Under the pieces are notes generated by a model. The model was given only the letters and a program-made list of their open reading frames with translations. It made no database searches and was not told the DNA's origin. Below are positions 1-7,645 of a DNA stretch of 10,418 nt, piece by piece. Source of the DNA: an uncultured Porphyromonadaceae bacterium (lineage in GTDB: Bacteria; Bacteroidota; Bacteroidia; Bacteroidales; Muribaculaceae); the NCBI GenBank assembly GCA_947176285.1, contig CAMWQF010000074.1, positions 1 to 10,418 of the forward strand, read 5' to 3'. Position 1 is the stretch's first letter. Every line of letters starts with the position of its first letter. A program made the translations under genes and the position numbers.

Positions 1-2027
1 CCTTAGATCCAAACCTTCTCACCCGCGGCGCGGACAACATGCGTGTCCTCATCGCAGAAATGGTGGAAAAAGCAAAATCAGGCCACCCAGGTGGTGCTAT
101 GGGCGGTGCAGACTTCGTCAACGTCCTCTATTCTTCTTTCCTTAACTATGACCCGGAAGATCCAAACTGGTTCGCTCGCGACCGTTTCTTCCTTGACCCG
201 GGCCACATGAGCACAATGCTCTATTCAGTTTTGGCGCTTTCAGGCAAATTCACTATCGAAGAACTTCAGGGCTTCCGCCAGTGGGGTACTGCTACTCCGG
301 GACACCCGGAACTTGAAGTGGAACGTGGCATTGAAAACAGTTCAGGTCCTCTCGGACAGGGACATGTATATGCAGTAGGTTGCGCTATCGCAGAGCGTTT
401 TCTCGCCGCCCGTTTTGGTGAAGTGGTAGAGCATAAGACTTATGCTTTCATTTCTGACGGTGGTATTCAGGAAGAGATTTCTCAAGGTGCGGGCCGCATC
501 GCTGGAAATCTTGGACTACACAACCTCATAATGTTCTATGACAGCAATGAAGTTCAGCTTTCTACAAAAGTGAAGGATGTTACCTCAGAAGACACTGCCG
601 CTAAATATCGTGCATGGAATTGGAATGTTCTCGAAATAGACGGTACGGATCCTCTCGCTATCGCAGGAGCAATTGAGGCCGCTCGCGAAGAGAAAGAGCG
701 TCCAACCCTTATCATCGGCCACACAATCATGGCACGCAAGACTGTGGCTACTGATGGCACAAGCCTTGAAGGACATGTAAACACACATGGCCAGCCACTT
801 TCTGCAGCCGGTGCTGACATGGACAAAACTGTGGCTAACCTCGGTGGTGATCCTCAGAATCCTTGGCAGATCTGGGATGACGTCAAGAAACTTTATGCTG
901 ATCGCCGCGAGCAACTCATTGCTTACGCAAAAGAGCGCAAGGCAAAATATGCTGAATGGGCAGAGAAAAATCCAGAGGAGGCTAAGACTCTTCAGGATTG
1001 GCTCGATGGTAAACTTCCTGATCTCGACTGGACAAAGGTTGCGCTTAAGCCCAACATGGCTTCACGTGCTTCTTCTGCAGCAGTGCTTTCATTCCTTGCA
1101 GATCATGTGCACAACATGATCGTAAGTTCTGCTGACCTTGCCAATTCAGACAAAACAGACGGCTTCCTTAAGAAAACTCACGCTTTTGTGAAAGGTGATT
1201 TCTCAGGAGCATTCCTTCAGAGTGGTGTAGCCGAACTCACTATGGCTTGCATCTGCAACGGTATCGCTCTCCATGGCGGTTGCATCGCAGCTTGCGGCAC
1301 ATTCTTCGTATTCTCTGACTATATGAAACCGGCTATCCGCATGGCAGCCCTCATGGAACTTCCTGTGAAATTTATTTTCACACACGATGCATTCCGCGTT
1401 GGAGAGGATGGTCCTACTCATGAGCCGGTAGAACAGGAAGCTCAGATCCGCCTCCTCGAGCAGATGGATAATCTTGCAGGACATCAGGCTGCACTTGTGC
1501 TTCGTCCTTGTGACAGTGCTGAGACTGTAGAAAGCTATCGTTTGGCACTTGAAAACAAGAAGTCGCCGACAGTTCTCGTGCTTTCACGTCAGAATCTTGA
1601 AGACCTTCCGACTGAGAATCGCTCGGCTCAAGCAGCAAAGAGCGGTATGGGCGGATATGTGGTTTATGATGCTCCAGACACTAAGGTTGTACTCGTAGCC
1701 AACGGTTCTGAAGTCGCACTTGCTTATCATGTAGCAGAAAAACTTGGAGAAGAGGGAATTGGAGCTCGCGTGGTATCAGTGCCTTCAGTCGGTCTCTTCT
1801 GCCGTCAGCCAAAAGCCTATAAGAATGAAGTGATTCCTAACGGAGTGAAAGTCTTTGGTATCACTGCCGGACTTCCTGCTTCTCTTTATCCTGTAATGAA
1901 GGGAGATTGGGAAATCTTCGGTATGGAACGTTTCGGCGCCTCTGCTCCTGCTAAGGTGCTTGACGAGAAATTCGGATATACCGTTGACAATGTTCTTGGC
2001 AAAGTTAAGGCTTTTCTTGCAGAGTAA
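1..2027 (+). CDS. tkt: Transketolase, 5'-partial (start lies upstream of the window)
   Basis: This thiamine-diphosphate enzyme moves two-carbon units between ketose and aldose phosphates in the cytosolic non-oxidative pentose phosphate pathway. The frame is open to the window edge (first full codon at 3). Residues before the first ATG at 39 read LDPNLLTRGADN, which fits the usual transketolase N-terminus, so 39 is probably an internal Met and the true start is off-window. Numbering from that Met, visible motifs are SGHPGG (H16), DPGH (H56), PGHPE (H89), GPLGQG (103-108), the diphosphate/metal motif SDGG-IQEE (D140, E145) with N170, THGQPL (H250), the catalytic Glu in GVAEL (E399), and GEDGPTH (D457, H461). 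These match the conserved His, Asp and Glu set of E. coli TktA. All three domains are present, and 662 residues plus the missing N-terminus is the normal length. The one oddity is Ser where most transketolases have the first Gly of GDG. Identity is very secure. Confidence 0.97.
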   Translation, partial: LDPNLLTRGADNMRVLIAEMVEKAKSGHPGGAMGGADFVNVLYSSFLNYDPEDPNWFARDRFFLDPGHMSTMLYSVLALSGKFTIEELQGFRQWGTATPGHPELEVERGIENSSGPLGQGHVYAVGCAIAERFLAARFGEVVEHKTYAFISDGGIQEEISQGAGRIAGNLGLHNLIMFYDSNEVQLSTKVKDVTSEDTAAKYRAWNWNVLEIDGTDPLAIAGAIEAAREEKERPTLIIGHTIMARKTVATDGTSLEGHVNTHGQPLSAAGADMDKTVANLGGDPQNPWQIWDDVKKLYADRREQLIAYAKERKAKYAEWAEKNPEEAKTLQDWLDGKLPDLDWTKVALKPNMASRASSAAVLSFLADHVHNMIVSSADLANSDKTDGFLKKTHAFVKGDFSGAFLQSGVAELTMACICNGIALHGGCIAACGTFFVFSDYMKPAIRMAALMELPVKFIFTHDAFRVGEDGPTHEPVEQEAQIRLLEQMDNLAGHQAALVLRPCDSAETVESYRLALENKKSPTVLVLSRQNLEDLPTENRSAQAAKSGMGGYVVYDAPDTKVVLVANGSEVALAYHVAEKLGEEGIGARVVSVPSVGLFCRQPKAYKNEVIPNGVKVFGITAGLPASLYPVMKGDWEIFGMERFGASAPAKVLDEKFGYTVDNVLGKVKAFLAE

Positions 2028-2030
2028 TTG

Positions 2031-2126
2031 GTTTAGAAGTTTAAATGTTTAGAAGTTTAAATGTTTAGAGGTTTAAATGTTTAGTGGTTTAAATGTTTAG
2101 AAGTATAAATGTTTGAAAGTTTAAGC
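2031..2126. repeat. 16-bp tandem repeat, six units
   Basis: Six consecutive 16-bp units with consensus GTTTAGAAGTTTAAAT begin four bases after the tkt stop. Units 1 and 2 are identical, units 3 to 5 differ by one or two bases, and unit 6 (2111-2126) is degenerate. The array lies between the stop codon and the terminator, so it would be transcribed as a 3' untranslated segment. It has no credible ORF. The pattern suggests slippage expansion; no function can be read from it. Confidence 0.9.
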
Positions 2127-2160
2127 AAATAAACTTCGCCAAAAAAATAGAACTATTCTG

Positions 2161-2189
2161 AAAAAGACGTGAATTTCACGTCTTTTTTT
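2161..2189 (+). terminator. Rho-independent terminator of tkt
   Basis: A perfect 12-bp stem (AAAAAGACGTGA at 2161-2172 with TCACGTCTTTTT at 2176-2187) closes on a 3-nt loop and runs into seven T (2183-2189). The A tract on the left arm makes it a possible terminator on both strands, but the only gene ending here is tkt. Confidence 0.88.
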
Positions 2190-2221
2190 ATTGTCTATTC
2201 AGATATTTTTTATTAATTTTG
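2190..2221 (+). promoter_or_regulatory. Bacteroidetes-type -33/-7 promoter of nifJ
   Basis: The -7 element TAATTTTG (2214-2221) matches TAnnTTTG exactly. ATTG (2190-2193) is a 3/4 match to the TTTG -33 element at a 20-nt spacing. Transcription would begin near 2228, giving a leader of about 95 nt before the ATG at 2323. The promoter starts directly at the end of the tkt terminator. Confidence 0.7.
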
Positions 2222-2233
2222 CATATTCTAAAA

Positions 2234-2254
2234 GGAGTGGTGCAAAACTACTTC
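2234..2254 (+). promoter_or_regulatory. Hairpin near the 5' end of the nifJ leader
   Basis: GGAGTGGT (2234-2241) can pair with ACTACTTC (2247-2254), allowing two G-U pairs, around the loop GCAAA. It lies a few bases after the predicted transcription start. A 5'-terminal hairpin of this kind could protect an abundant mRNA, but that is inference. I see no riboswitch signature. Confidence 0.35.
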
Positions 2255-2322
2255 ATTCTTATACATTTACTACCTAAGGATAATCATACAACCTTTAAAT
2301 AATTTTATCAAAAGATCAGATT

Positions 2323-5300
2323 ATGAGCAATCAAAAGCAGTTTCTGACCTGCGATGGTAACCAGGCAGCCGCACACGTAAGCTATATGTTTACTGAAGTT
2401 GCTGCTATCTACCCTATTACCCCATCTTCAACAATGGCGGAATATGTAGACGACTGGAGCGCAGCAGGCAGAAAAAACATCTTCGGTGAAACAGTTCATG
2501 TTCAGGAAATGCAGTCTGAGGCAGGTGCAGCCGGTGCTGTACACGGATCTCTTCAGGCTGGTGCACTTACATCAACCTACACTGCATCTCAGGGTCTCCT
2601 TCTGATGATCCCTAACATGTATAAGATTGCCGGAGAGCTTCTTCCTTGCGTGTTCAACGTGTCAGCACGTACTATCGCAAGCCATGCGCTTTCTATTTTC
2701 GGCGACCATCAGGACGTAATGGCAGTTCGCCAGACAGGTTTCGCAATGCTTGCAGAAGGAAGCGTACAGGAAGTTATGGACCTCTCAGGTGTGGCACATC
2801 TCGCTACTCTCAAGAGCCGTGTTCCTTTTGTAAACTTCTTCGATGGTTTCCGTACATCTCACGAGATTCAGAAGATCGAAGTGATCGACCAGGATGCTCT
2901 CGCAGCTCTCATCGACCAGGATGCACTTGCCGACTTCCGCAAGCGTGCTCTTTCTCCTGATGCTCCTGTGGCTCGCGGTATGGCTGAGAACCCGGACGTA
3001 TTCTTCCAGCATCGTGAATCTTGCAACAAGTATTATGATGCAGTTCCTGAAATCGTAGAGGAATACATGAAGGAAGTGAGCAAGATCACAGGCCGCAACT
3101 ATTCACTTTTCGACTATTATGGTGATCCTGAGGCAGAAAACGTTATCATTGCAATGGGTTCTGTGACAGATACTGCTAAGGAAGTTATCGACTATCTCCG
3201 TGCTCAGGGTAAGAAAGTAGGTCTCGTTTCCGTTCACTTGTATCGTCCTTTCAGTGTGAAGCATCTCTTCGCTGCAGTTCCTGCATCTTGCAAGCGTCTT
3301 TGCGTGCTTGACCGCACTAAAGAACCGGGAGCAAACGGCGAACCTCTCGCACTCGATGTCAAGGATGCATACTATGGCGTTGAAGGTGCTCCCGTTATCA
3401 TCAGCGGTCGCTATGGCCTTTCTTCAAAGGACACTACTCCTGCTCAGATTCTTGCAGTTTATGAGAACCTCGAGGCTGCAGAACCAAAGGATCGTTTCAC
3501 TGTAGGTATTGAAGATGACGTGACATTCCTGTCACTTCCTCAGCTTCCTGAAATCAATGTCGGTGGCAAGGGAATGTTCCAGGCTAAGTTCTATGGTCTT
3601 GGTGCTGACGGTACTGTCGGTGCTAATAAGAACTCTGTGAAGATCATCGGTGAAAACACCAACAAATATTGCCAGGCTTACTTTAGCTATGACTCTAAGA
3701 AATCAGGTGGTTTCACTTGCTCACACCTCCGTTTCGGCGACGAACCTATCCGCAGTACATATCTCGTAAATACTCCTAACTTCGTGGCTTGCCACGTTCA
3801 GGCTTACCTCCATATGTATGATGTGCTTCGTGGTCTTCAGGATGGCGGCACATTCCTTCTCAATACAATCTGGGAAGGTGAGGAGCTTGCTGAAAACCTT
3901 CCTAACAAGGTTAAGAAATACCTTGCTAAGCACAATATCACACTCTACTATATCAACGCATCTAAGATTGCTCAGGAAATCGGTCTTGGCAACCGCACCA
4001 ACACAATCCTTCAGTCTGCATTCTTCCGCATTACTGAGGTGATCCCTGTAGATCTCGCTGTAGAGCAGATGAAGAAGTTCATTAAGAAGAGCTATGGCAA
4101 GAAGGGTGACAATATTGTCAACATGAACTATGCTGCAGTTGACCGTGGTGGTGAATACAAGAAACTTGACGTTGATCCGGCTTGGGCAGAACTTCCGGAG
4201 GATGCTCCCGTTAAGCTCAACGAGCCTGAATTCATCACTAATGTTGTTCGTCCGATCAATGCACAGGATGGCGACCTTCTTCCTGTAAGCACTTTCGTAG
4301 GTCGTGAAGACGGCACTTGGGAGCAGGGTACTGCTGCTTACGAAAAGCGTGGTGTTGCTGCTTTCGTTCCTGAATGGAATCCTGAAAACTGTATACAGTG
4401 TAACATCTGTTCTTATGTTTGTCCTCACGCTGCAATCCGTCCGTTCCTTCTCAATGCAGAGGAAATGGCAAACGCACCTTTTGGCGAGGATCACACTCTT
4501 CCTGCAATCGGCAAGGGCCTCGAAGGTCTCCGCTTCGTTCAGCAGGTTGATGTTCTCGACTGTCTTGGCTGCGGCAACTGTGCTGATGTCTGCCCGGGCA
4601 AGAAGGGCGTGAAGGCTCTCGAGATGAAGCACTTCGAGACTCAGGAAGGTCAGGCTAAGAACTGGGAATACTGCGAGGATCACGTATCTAACAAGGCTAA
4701 TCTCGTCAACATTCAGCAGAATGTGAAGATGAGCCAGTATGCTAAGCCTCTCTTCGAGTTCTCAGGCGCTTGCTCCGGTTGCGGTGAGACTCCTTATGTT
4801 AAGGCTATCACTCAGCTCTTCGGCGACCACGAGATCGTAGCTAACGCTACAGGTTGCTCTTCTATCTACTCCGGTTCTGTTCCTTCAACTCCTTATACTA
4901 CTAACGCTGAAGGTCAAGGTCCGGCTTGGGCAAACTCCCTCTTCGAAGACTTCTGTGAGTTCGGTCTTGGTATGTATATCGCATATGAGAAGATGCGTGA
5001 GCGTCTGGTAGACACTTGCAATAAGATCCAGACTTGCGATTGCTGCAGCGATGAAATCAAGGCTGCTGCTGCTAAGTGGATGGAAGTTCGCGAAGATGCT
5101 AAGGAATCTCGCAAGGCAGGTGCAGCTCTTGTTGAAGCTTGCGCTAAGTGTGATTGCGACCTCTGCAACATCATCCGCAACAACCAGAAGTTCCTTTCTA
5201 AGCGTAGCCAGTGGATCATCGGCGGTGACGGTGCTTCTTATGATATCGGTTACGGTGGCCTTGACCATGTGATTGCTTCAGGCAAGAATGTCAATATCCT

Positions 5301-5910
5301 CGTTCTTGACACTGAGGTATATTCTAACACAGGTGGCCAGAGCTCTAAGTCTACACCGATCGGTGCTATCGCTAAGTTTGCTGCTGCCGGCAAGCGTATC
5401 CGCAAGAAGGATCTCGGCTTGATGGCTACAACTTACGGATATGTATACGTTGCTCAGATTGCTATGGGTGCAAACAATGCTCAGACTCTCCAGGCTATCC
5501 GCGAGGCTGAGGCATATGATGGTCCATCACTCATCATAGCATATGCTCCATGTATCAACCATGGTCTTAAGGCCGGTATGGGTAAGAGCCAGAAGGAAGA
5601 GAAACTCGCAGTAGATTGCGGTTACTGGCATCTCTGGCGCTACAATCCTGCTCTTGAGGAAGAAGGCAAGAATCCGTTTAGCCTAGACAGCAAAGAACCG
5701 GATTGGAGCAAGTTCCAGGACTTCCTCGCAGGTGAGGTTCGCTTCGCTTCTGTGAAGAAGATGTGTCCTGAGGCAGCTGATGAACTCTTCAAGGCTTGCG
5801 AAGATAACGCACGCTGGCGCTACAACAACTACGTGCGTCTCTCAAAGCAGGACTGGGGTAAAGATCCCGAACTGACTGAAGAAGAGATCAAACTCCGTAA
5901 AAATGACTGA
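2323..5910 (+). CDS. nifJ: Pyruvate:ferredoxin (flavodoxin) oxidoreductase, single-chain
   Basis: It oxidises pyruvate with CoA to acetyl-CoA and CO2 and passes electrons to ferredoxin or flavodoxin in the anaerobic cytoplasm. Domain order is the standard fused one. The N-terminal pyrimidine-binding domain has YPITPSS (T33), E66 in QSEAGAAG and R116 in SARTIASH. A transketolase-C-like domain follows (about 260-410), then the gamma domain (about 415-630). The ferredoxin-like domain has two [4Fe-4S] motifs (C690, C693, C696, C700 and C747, C750, C753, C757). The C-terminal diphosphate domain has GDG (D969) and YSNTGG (N1002). C817, C820, C845 and C1077 correspond to the proximal-cluster ligands of the Desulfovibrio africanus enzyme. 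The length of 1195 residues is typical. Strongly biased codons suggest high expression. Residues 899-948 carry eight cysteines that are not family ligands. It has its own promoter and leader. Confidence 0.98.
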   Translation: MSNQKQFLTCDGNQAAAHVSYMFTEVAAIYPITPSSTMAEYVDDWSAAGRKNIFGETVHVQEMQSEAGAAGAVHGSLQAGALTSTYTASQGLLLMIPNMYKIAGELLPCVFNVSARTIASHALSIFGDHQDVMAVRQTGFAMLAEGSVQEVMDLSGVAHLATLKSRVPFVNFFDGFRTSHEIQKIEVIDQDALAALIDQDALADFRKRALSPDAPVARGMAENPDVFFQHRESCNKYYDAVPEIVEEYMKEVSKITGRNYSLFDYYGDPEAENVIIAMGSVTDTAKEVIDYLRAQGKKVGLVSVHLYRPFSVKHLFAAVPASCKRLCVLDRTKEPGANGEPLALDVKDAYYGVEGAPVIISGRYGLSSKDTTPAQILAVYENLEAAEPKDRFTVGIEDDVTFLSLPQLPEINVGGKGMFQAKFYGLGADGTVGANKNSVKIIGENTNKYCQAYFSYDSKKSGGFTCSHLRFGDEPIRSTYLVNTPNFVACHVQAYLHMYDVLRGLQDGGTFLLNTIWEGEELAENLPNKVKKYLAKHNITLYYINASKIAQEIGLGNRTNTILQSAFFRITEVIPVDLAVEQMKKFIKKSYGKKGDNIVNMNYAAVDRGGEYKKLDVDPAWAELPEDAPVKLNEPEFITNVVRPINAQDGDLLPVSTFVGREDGTWEQGTAAYEKRGVAAFVPEWNPENCIQCNICSYVCPHAAIRPFLLNAEEMANAPFGEDHTLPAIGKGLEGLRFVQQVDVLDCLGCGNCADVCPGKKGVKALEMKHFETQEGQAKNWEYCEDHVSNKANLVNIQQNVKMSQYAKPLFEFSGACSGCGETPYVKAITQLFGDHEIVANATGCSSIYSGSVPSTPYTTNAEGQGPAWANSLFEDFCEFGLGMYIAYEKMRERLVDTCNKIQTCDCCSDEIKAAAAKWMEVREDAKESRKAGAALVEACAKCDCDLCNIIRNNQKFLSKRSQWIIGGDGASYDIGYGGLDHVIASGKNVNILVLDTEVYSNTGGQSSKSTPIGAIAKFAAAGKRIRKKDLGLMATTYGYVYVAQIAMGANNAQTLQAIREAEAYDGPSLIIAYAPCINHGLKAGMGKSQKEEKLAVDCGYWHLWRYNPALEEEGKNPFSLDSKEPDWSKFQDFLAGEVRFASVKKMCPEAADELFKACEDNARWRYNNYVRLSKQDWGKDPELTEEEIKLRKND

Positions 5911-5955
5911 TAGGTATTAATGCATAATTCCTATACAGTGATATGATAATTAGTA

Positions 5956-5990
5956 AAGGCTCGCGAATTATGTTCGCGGGCCTTATATTT
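5956..5990 (+). terminator. Hairpin terminator after nifJ, possibly bidirectional
   Basis: AAGGCTCGCGAA (5956-5967) pairs with TTCGCGGGCCTT (5973-5984), 12 bp with one G-U pair and a 5-nt loop. It is followed by the weak U-rich tract ATATTT. On the opposite strand the same stem is followed by TTTACTAATT, so it could also stop transcripts arriving from the convergent helicase gene. The stem is strong, but neither U tract is. Confidence 0.65.
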
Positions 5991-6000
5991 CAATTGACTT

Positions 6001-6174
6001 ATGAATGAAGGACTTTCTGATACGATAATATCGATAAGTATAGTTTTGGGGACAATTATTGGTAGATTCTATTTTAAGAAGTTGAAATGGGGATGGCAAT
6101 TGCTAATAATATTAGTATTATCGATCGTTATTTCAATTTTAGGGCATCTAATAGTAAAGTCTTGTCTAAATTGA
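6001..6174 (+). CDS. Small hypothetical two-segment membrane protein, 57 aa
   Basis: An ATG ORF of 57 codons encodes a short polar start (MNEGLSD), a hydrophobic stretch (about residues 8-20), a basic turn (FYFKKLKWGW, 24-32 within it), and a second hydrophobic stretch (about 33-52, LLIILVLSIVISILGHLI), ending KSCLN. This is the layout of a two-pass helical hairpin, and the central Lys/Arg cluster would place the loop on the cytoplasmic side. I do not recognise a family. It begins 16 nt after the nifJ terminator stem with no clear promoter: TATATTTC (5984-5991) resembles a -7 box but has no -33 partner. It stops two bases before the convergent helicase stop. It uses AUA freely, unlike nifJ, which suggests low expression or a different origin. 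A chance ORF in AT-rich DNA is the main alternative. Confidence 0.42.
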   Translation: MNEGLSDTIISISIVLGTIIGRFYFKKLKWGWQLLIILVLSIVISILGHLIVKSCLN

Positions 6175-6176
6175 AA

Positions 6177-7502
6177 TTAAAGGAGTGTTAGTTTCCTTCT
6201 GTTCCCTTTGATTTTCTTTGGCTCTAAGTCTTTGATAAGGGCTTTTGCCTTATTGGAGGGAACTGCTACAAGGGCATGGTGGTCGGAGAGGGTGATGGGT
6301 CCAACTTCCGAGGCTTCCAGGCCTCCTTCTTTGCAAAGGAAACCCACAATGTCACCCTTTGAGAGTTTCTCCTTACGTCCGGCACTGATTCGTATAGTGG
6401 CTTTGTCGCTTTTCAATGACGAGGAGGCATTTGGATCCGGACGGTAGGTGCCGTCGGTCTCAATGAATGGTTTAAGTTCCTCATCCGGGCCTGTAAGCAC
6501 ATATATGTCGCCGCTTGCATCCACGCGGGCTGTACGACCGTTGCGATGTGTATATGTTTCCGGAGTGAGTGGCTGATGATAATGTATGATGTTGCTGACA
6601 CCTCGTATGTCGAGTCCACGAGCGGCGAGGTCTGTTGCTATCAGGATTGGGGCAGAGCCGTTGTTGAACATTGAGATAGCGTCCTCACGTTGGAACTGAT
6701 CGAGTTCTCCATGATAAAGAGCGCATGCCACCTTATGTTTTTTCAGAAACTCCGCTACTCGCACAGCACTTTCGCGGTGATTGACAAATACGATTGTCCG
6801 TTCCGGAATATCCTCTTTTGATATGCTTCTCAATAGATTTAGAAGTGATTCCAGTTTATCTTTATCGGTATCTACTCTATAGATCTTCATACGATCCCTT
6901 ACATCACTGGAATTTCCAGAAAAGTCGATTTCAAGAGGATTTTCAAGTTTTATGAATGCCGGTAGGGTAGTGCTTGCTGTTGCAGAAGTAAGGATAATAC
7001 GGCTGACATTCTTAAGCCTGTTGAATATTTTGCGCATATCGTCTTCAAATCCTAATTCCAAAGATTTGTCATATTCGTCAAGGATAAGAATGCGTGTAGG
7101 AGTAGGGTCAACGTTTTCTCTCTTAAGATGATCAAGAAGCCTGCCCGGGGTGGCAACGATTATATCAGGGGTCACACTAAGAGTGTTCACTTCATCCTCT
7201 ACGTTATGGCCTCCATAAAGTGCAGTTACTTTAAATCCGGAGGCTATTTCTCTTACCACCCCCGCTATCTGGATCACAAGCTCTCGAGAAGGTGCAATAA
7301 TTATAGCCTGAACTCGTCCCGTAGGCGGATTAAGCCACTTTAGCATAGGGAGAGTAAATGCCACTGTCTTGCCTGATCCTGTAGGGGCAACAAGAATAAT
7401 CTCTTTTGATTCTGAAGCTGCAGCCATAGCACGCTTCTGCATATCATTTATTTCTTCGATGCCGATTTTTTTTATATTCGGCAAAAATTCCTTTTCTCGC
7501 AT
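6177..7502 (-). CDS. dbpA: DEAD-box ATP-dependent RNA helicase, DbpA type
   Basis: This RNA helicase probably acts in large ribosomal subunit assembly, as DbpA does by binding hairpin 92 of 23S rRNA. The two RecA-like domains show motif I APTGSGKT (39-46), Ia PSREL (71-75), TPGRLLD (118-124), motif II DEYD (142-145), SAT (173-175), motif V ATDLAARGLDI (289-299) and motif VI HRNGRTAR (319-326). Residues about 366-441 (IRISAGRKEKLSKGDIVGFL onwards, ending near KIKGNRRKLTLL) match the C-terminal DbpA RNA-binding domain, which separates this protein from RhlE- and CsdA-type helicases. Length is 441 residues against about 457 for E. coli DbpA. Motif II has Tyr instead of Ala. The upstream region is a 9-bp repeat array, and no good promoter is visible between the tRNA terminator and the ATG. 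It converges on the small ORF at 6001-6174. Confidence 0.93.
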   Translation of the reverse strand: MREKEFLPNIKKIGIEEINDMQKRAMAAASESKEIILVAPTGSGKTVAFTLPMLKWLNPPTGRVQAIIIAPSRELVIQIAGVVREIASGFKVTALYGGHNVEDEVNTLSVTPDIIVATPGRLLDHLKRENVDPTPTRILILDEYDKSLELGFEDDMRKIFNRLKNVSRIILTSATASTTLPAFIKLENPLEIDFSGNSSDVRDRMKIYRVDTDKDKLESLLNLLRSISKEDIPERTIVFVNHRESAVRVAEFLKKHKVACALYHGELDQFQREDAISMFNNGSAPILIATDLAARGLDIRGVSNIIHYHQPLTPETYTHRNGRTARVDASGDIYVLTGPDEELKPFIETDGTYRPDPNASSSLKSDKATIRISAGRKEKLSKGDIVGFLCKEGGLEASEVGPITLSDHHALVAVPSNKAKALIKDLEPKKIKGNRRKLTLL

Positions 7503-7550
7503 AGTAGTTTTAATTCATTCTATTACTATAACAAATAACTGGCCGGATGG

Positions 7551-7640
7551 GTCGGAAGTGGCAGACAAGTCGGACAGGTCAGACTGGTCGGACAGGTCAG
7601 ACTGGTCAGACAAGTCGGACTAGTCGGACAGGTCGGAGCA
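7551..7640. repeat. 9-bp tandem repeat array, ten units
   Basis: Ten consecutive 9-bp units follow the pattern GTC(G/A)GAC(A/T)(G/A). The two alternating forms GTCGGACAG and GTCAGACTG give a perfect 18-bp repeat at 7569-7586 and 7587-7604. Outer units are degenerate (GTCGGAAGT, GGCAGACAA, GTCGGAGCA). Because the period is a multiple of three, the + strand reads as a spurious SDRSDWSD-like peptide with no independent support. The array is GC-richer than its flanks and lies between the tRNA terminator and the dbpA start. Confidence 0.9.
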
Positions 7641-7645
7641 AGTAC

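Noticed and set aside
39..41. ATG at 39 as the true transketolase start
   Set aside because: The frame continues upstream to the window edge with transketolase-like residues (RGADN before the Met), and starting here would trim the N-terminal helix.
2884..2937. Local duplication in nifJ giving IDQDALAAL followed by IDQDALADF
   Set aside because: The segment occupies a normal helical linker of the family and the match extends only about 14 identical bases at a 27-nt offset, so chance or minor drift is enough.
3721..4683. 320-codon open frame on the - strand inside nifJ
   Set aside because: It is fully antisense to conserved gamma-domain and ferredoxin-domain sequence, and its translation has no recognisable motif. 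Strong codon bias in nifJ keeps the opposite frame open.
4885..5268. 127- and 101-codon - strand ORFs inside nifJ
   Set aside because: Both overlap the diphosphate-binding domain of nifJ, and neither has protein-like features.
7369..7623. 84-codon + strand ORF ending in an SDRSDWSDKSD-like repeat peptide
   Set aside because: It starts inside dbpA on the wrong strand and ends in the 9-bp DNA repeat. The peptide repeat follows from the 9-bp period.
7551..7640. CRISPR array
   Set aside because: Units are 9 bp and contiguous with no unique spacers, and no cas gene is present.
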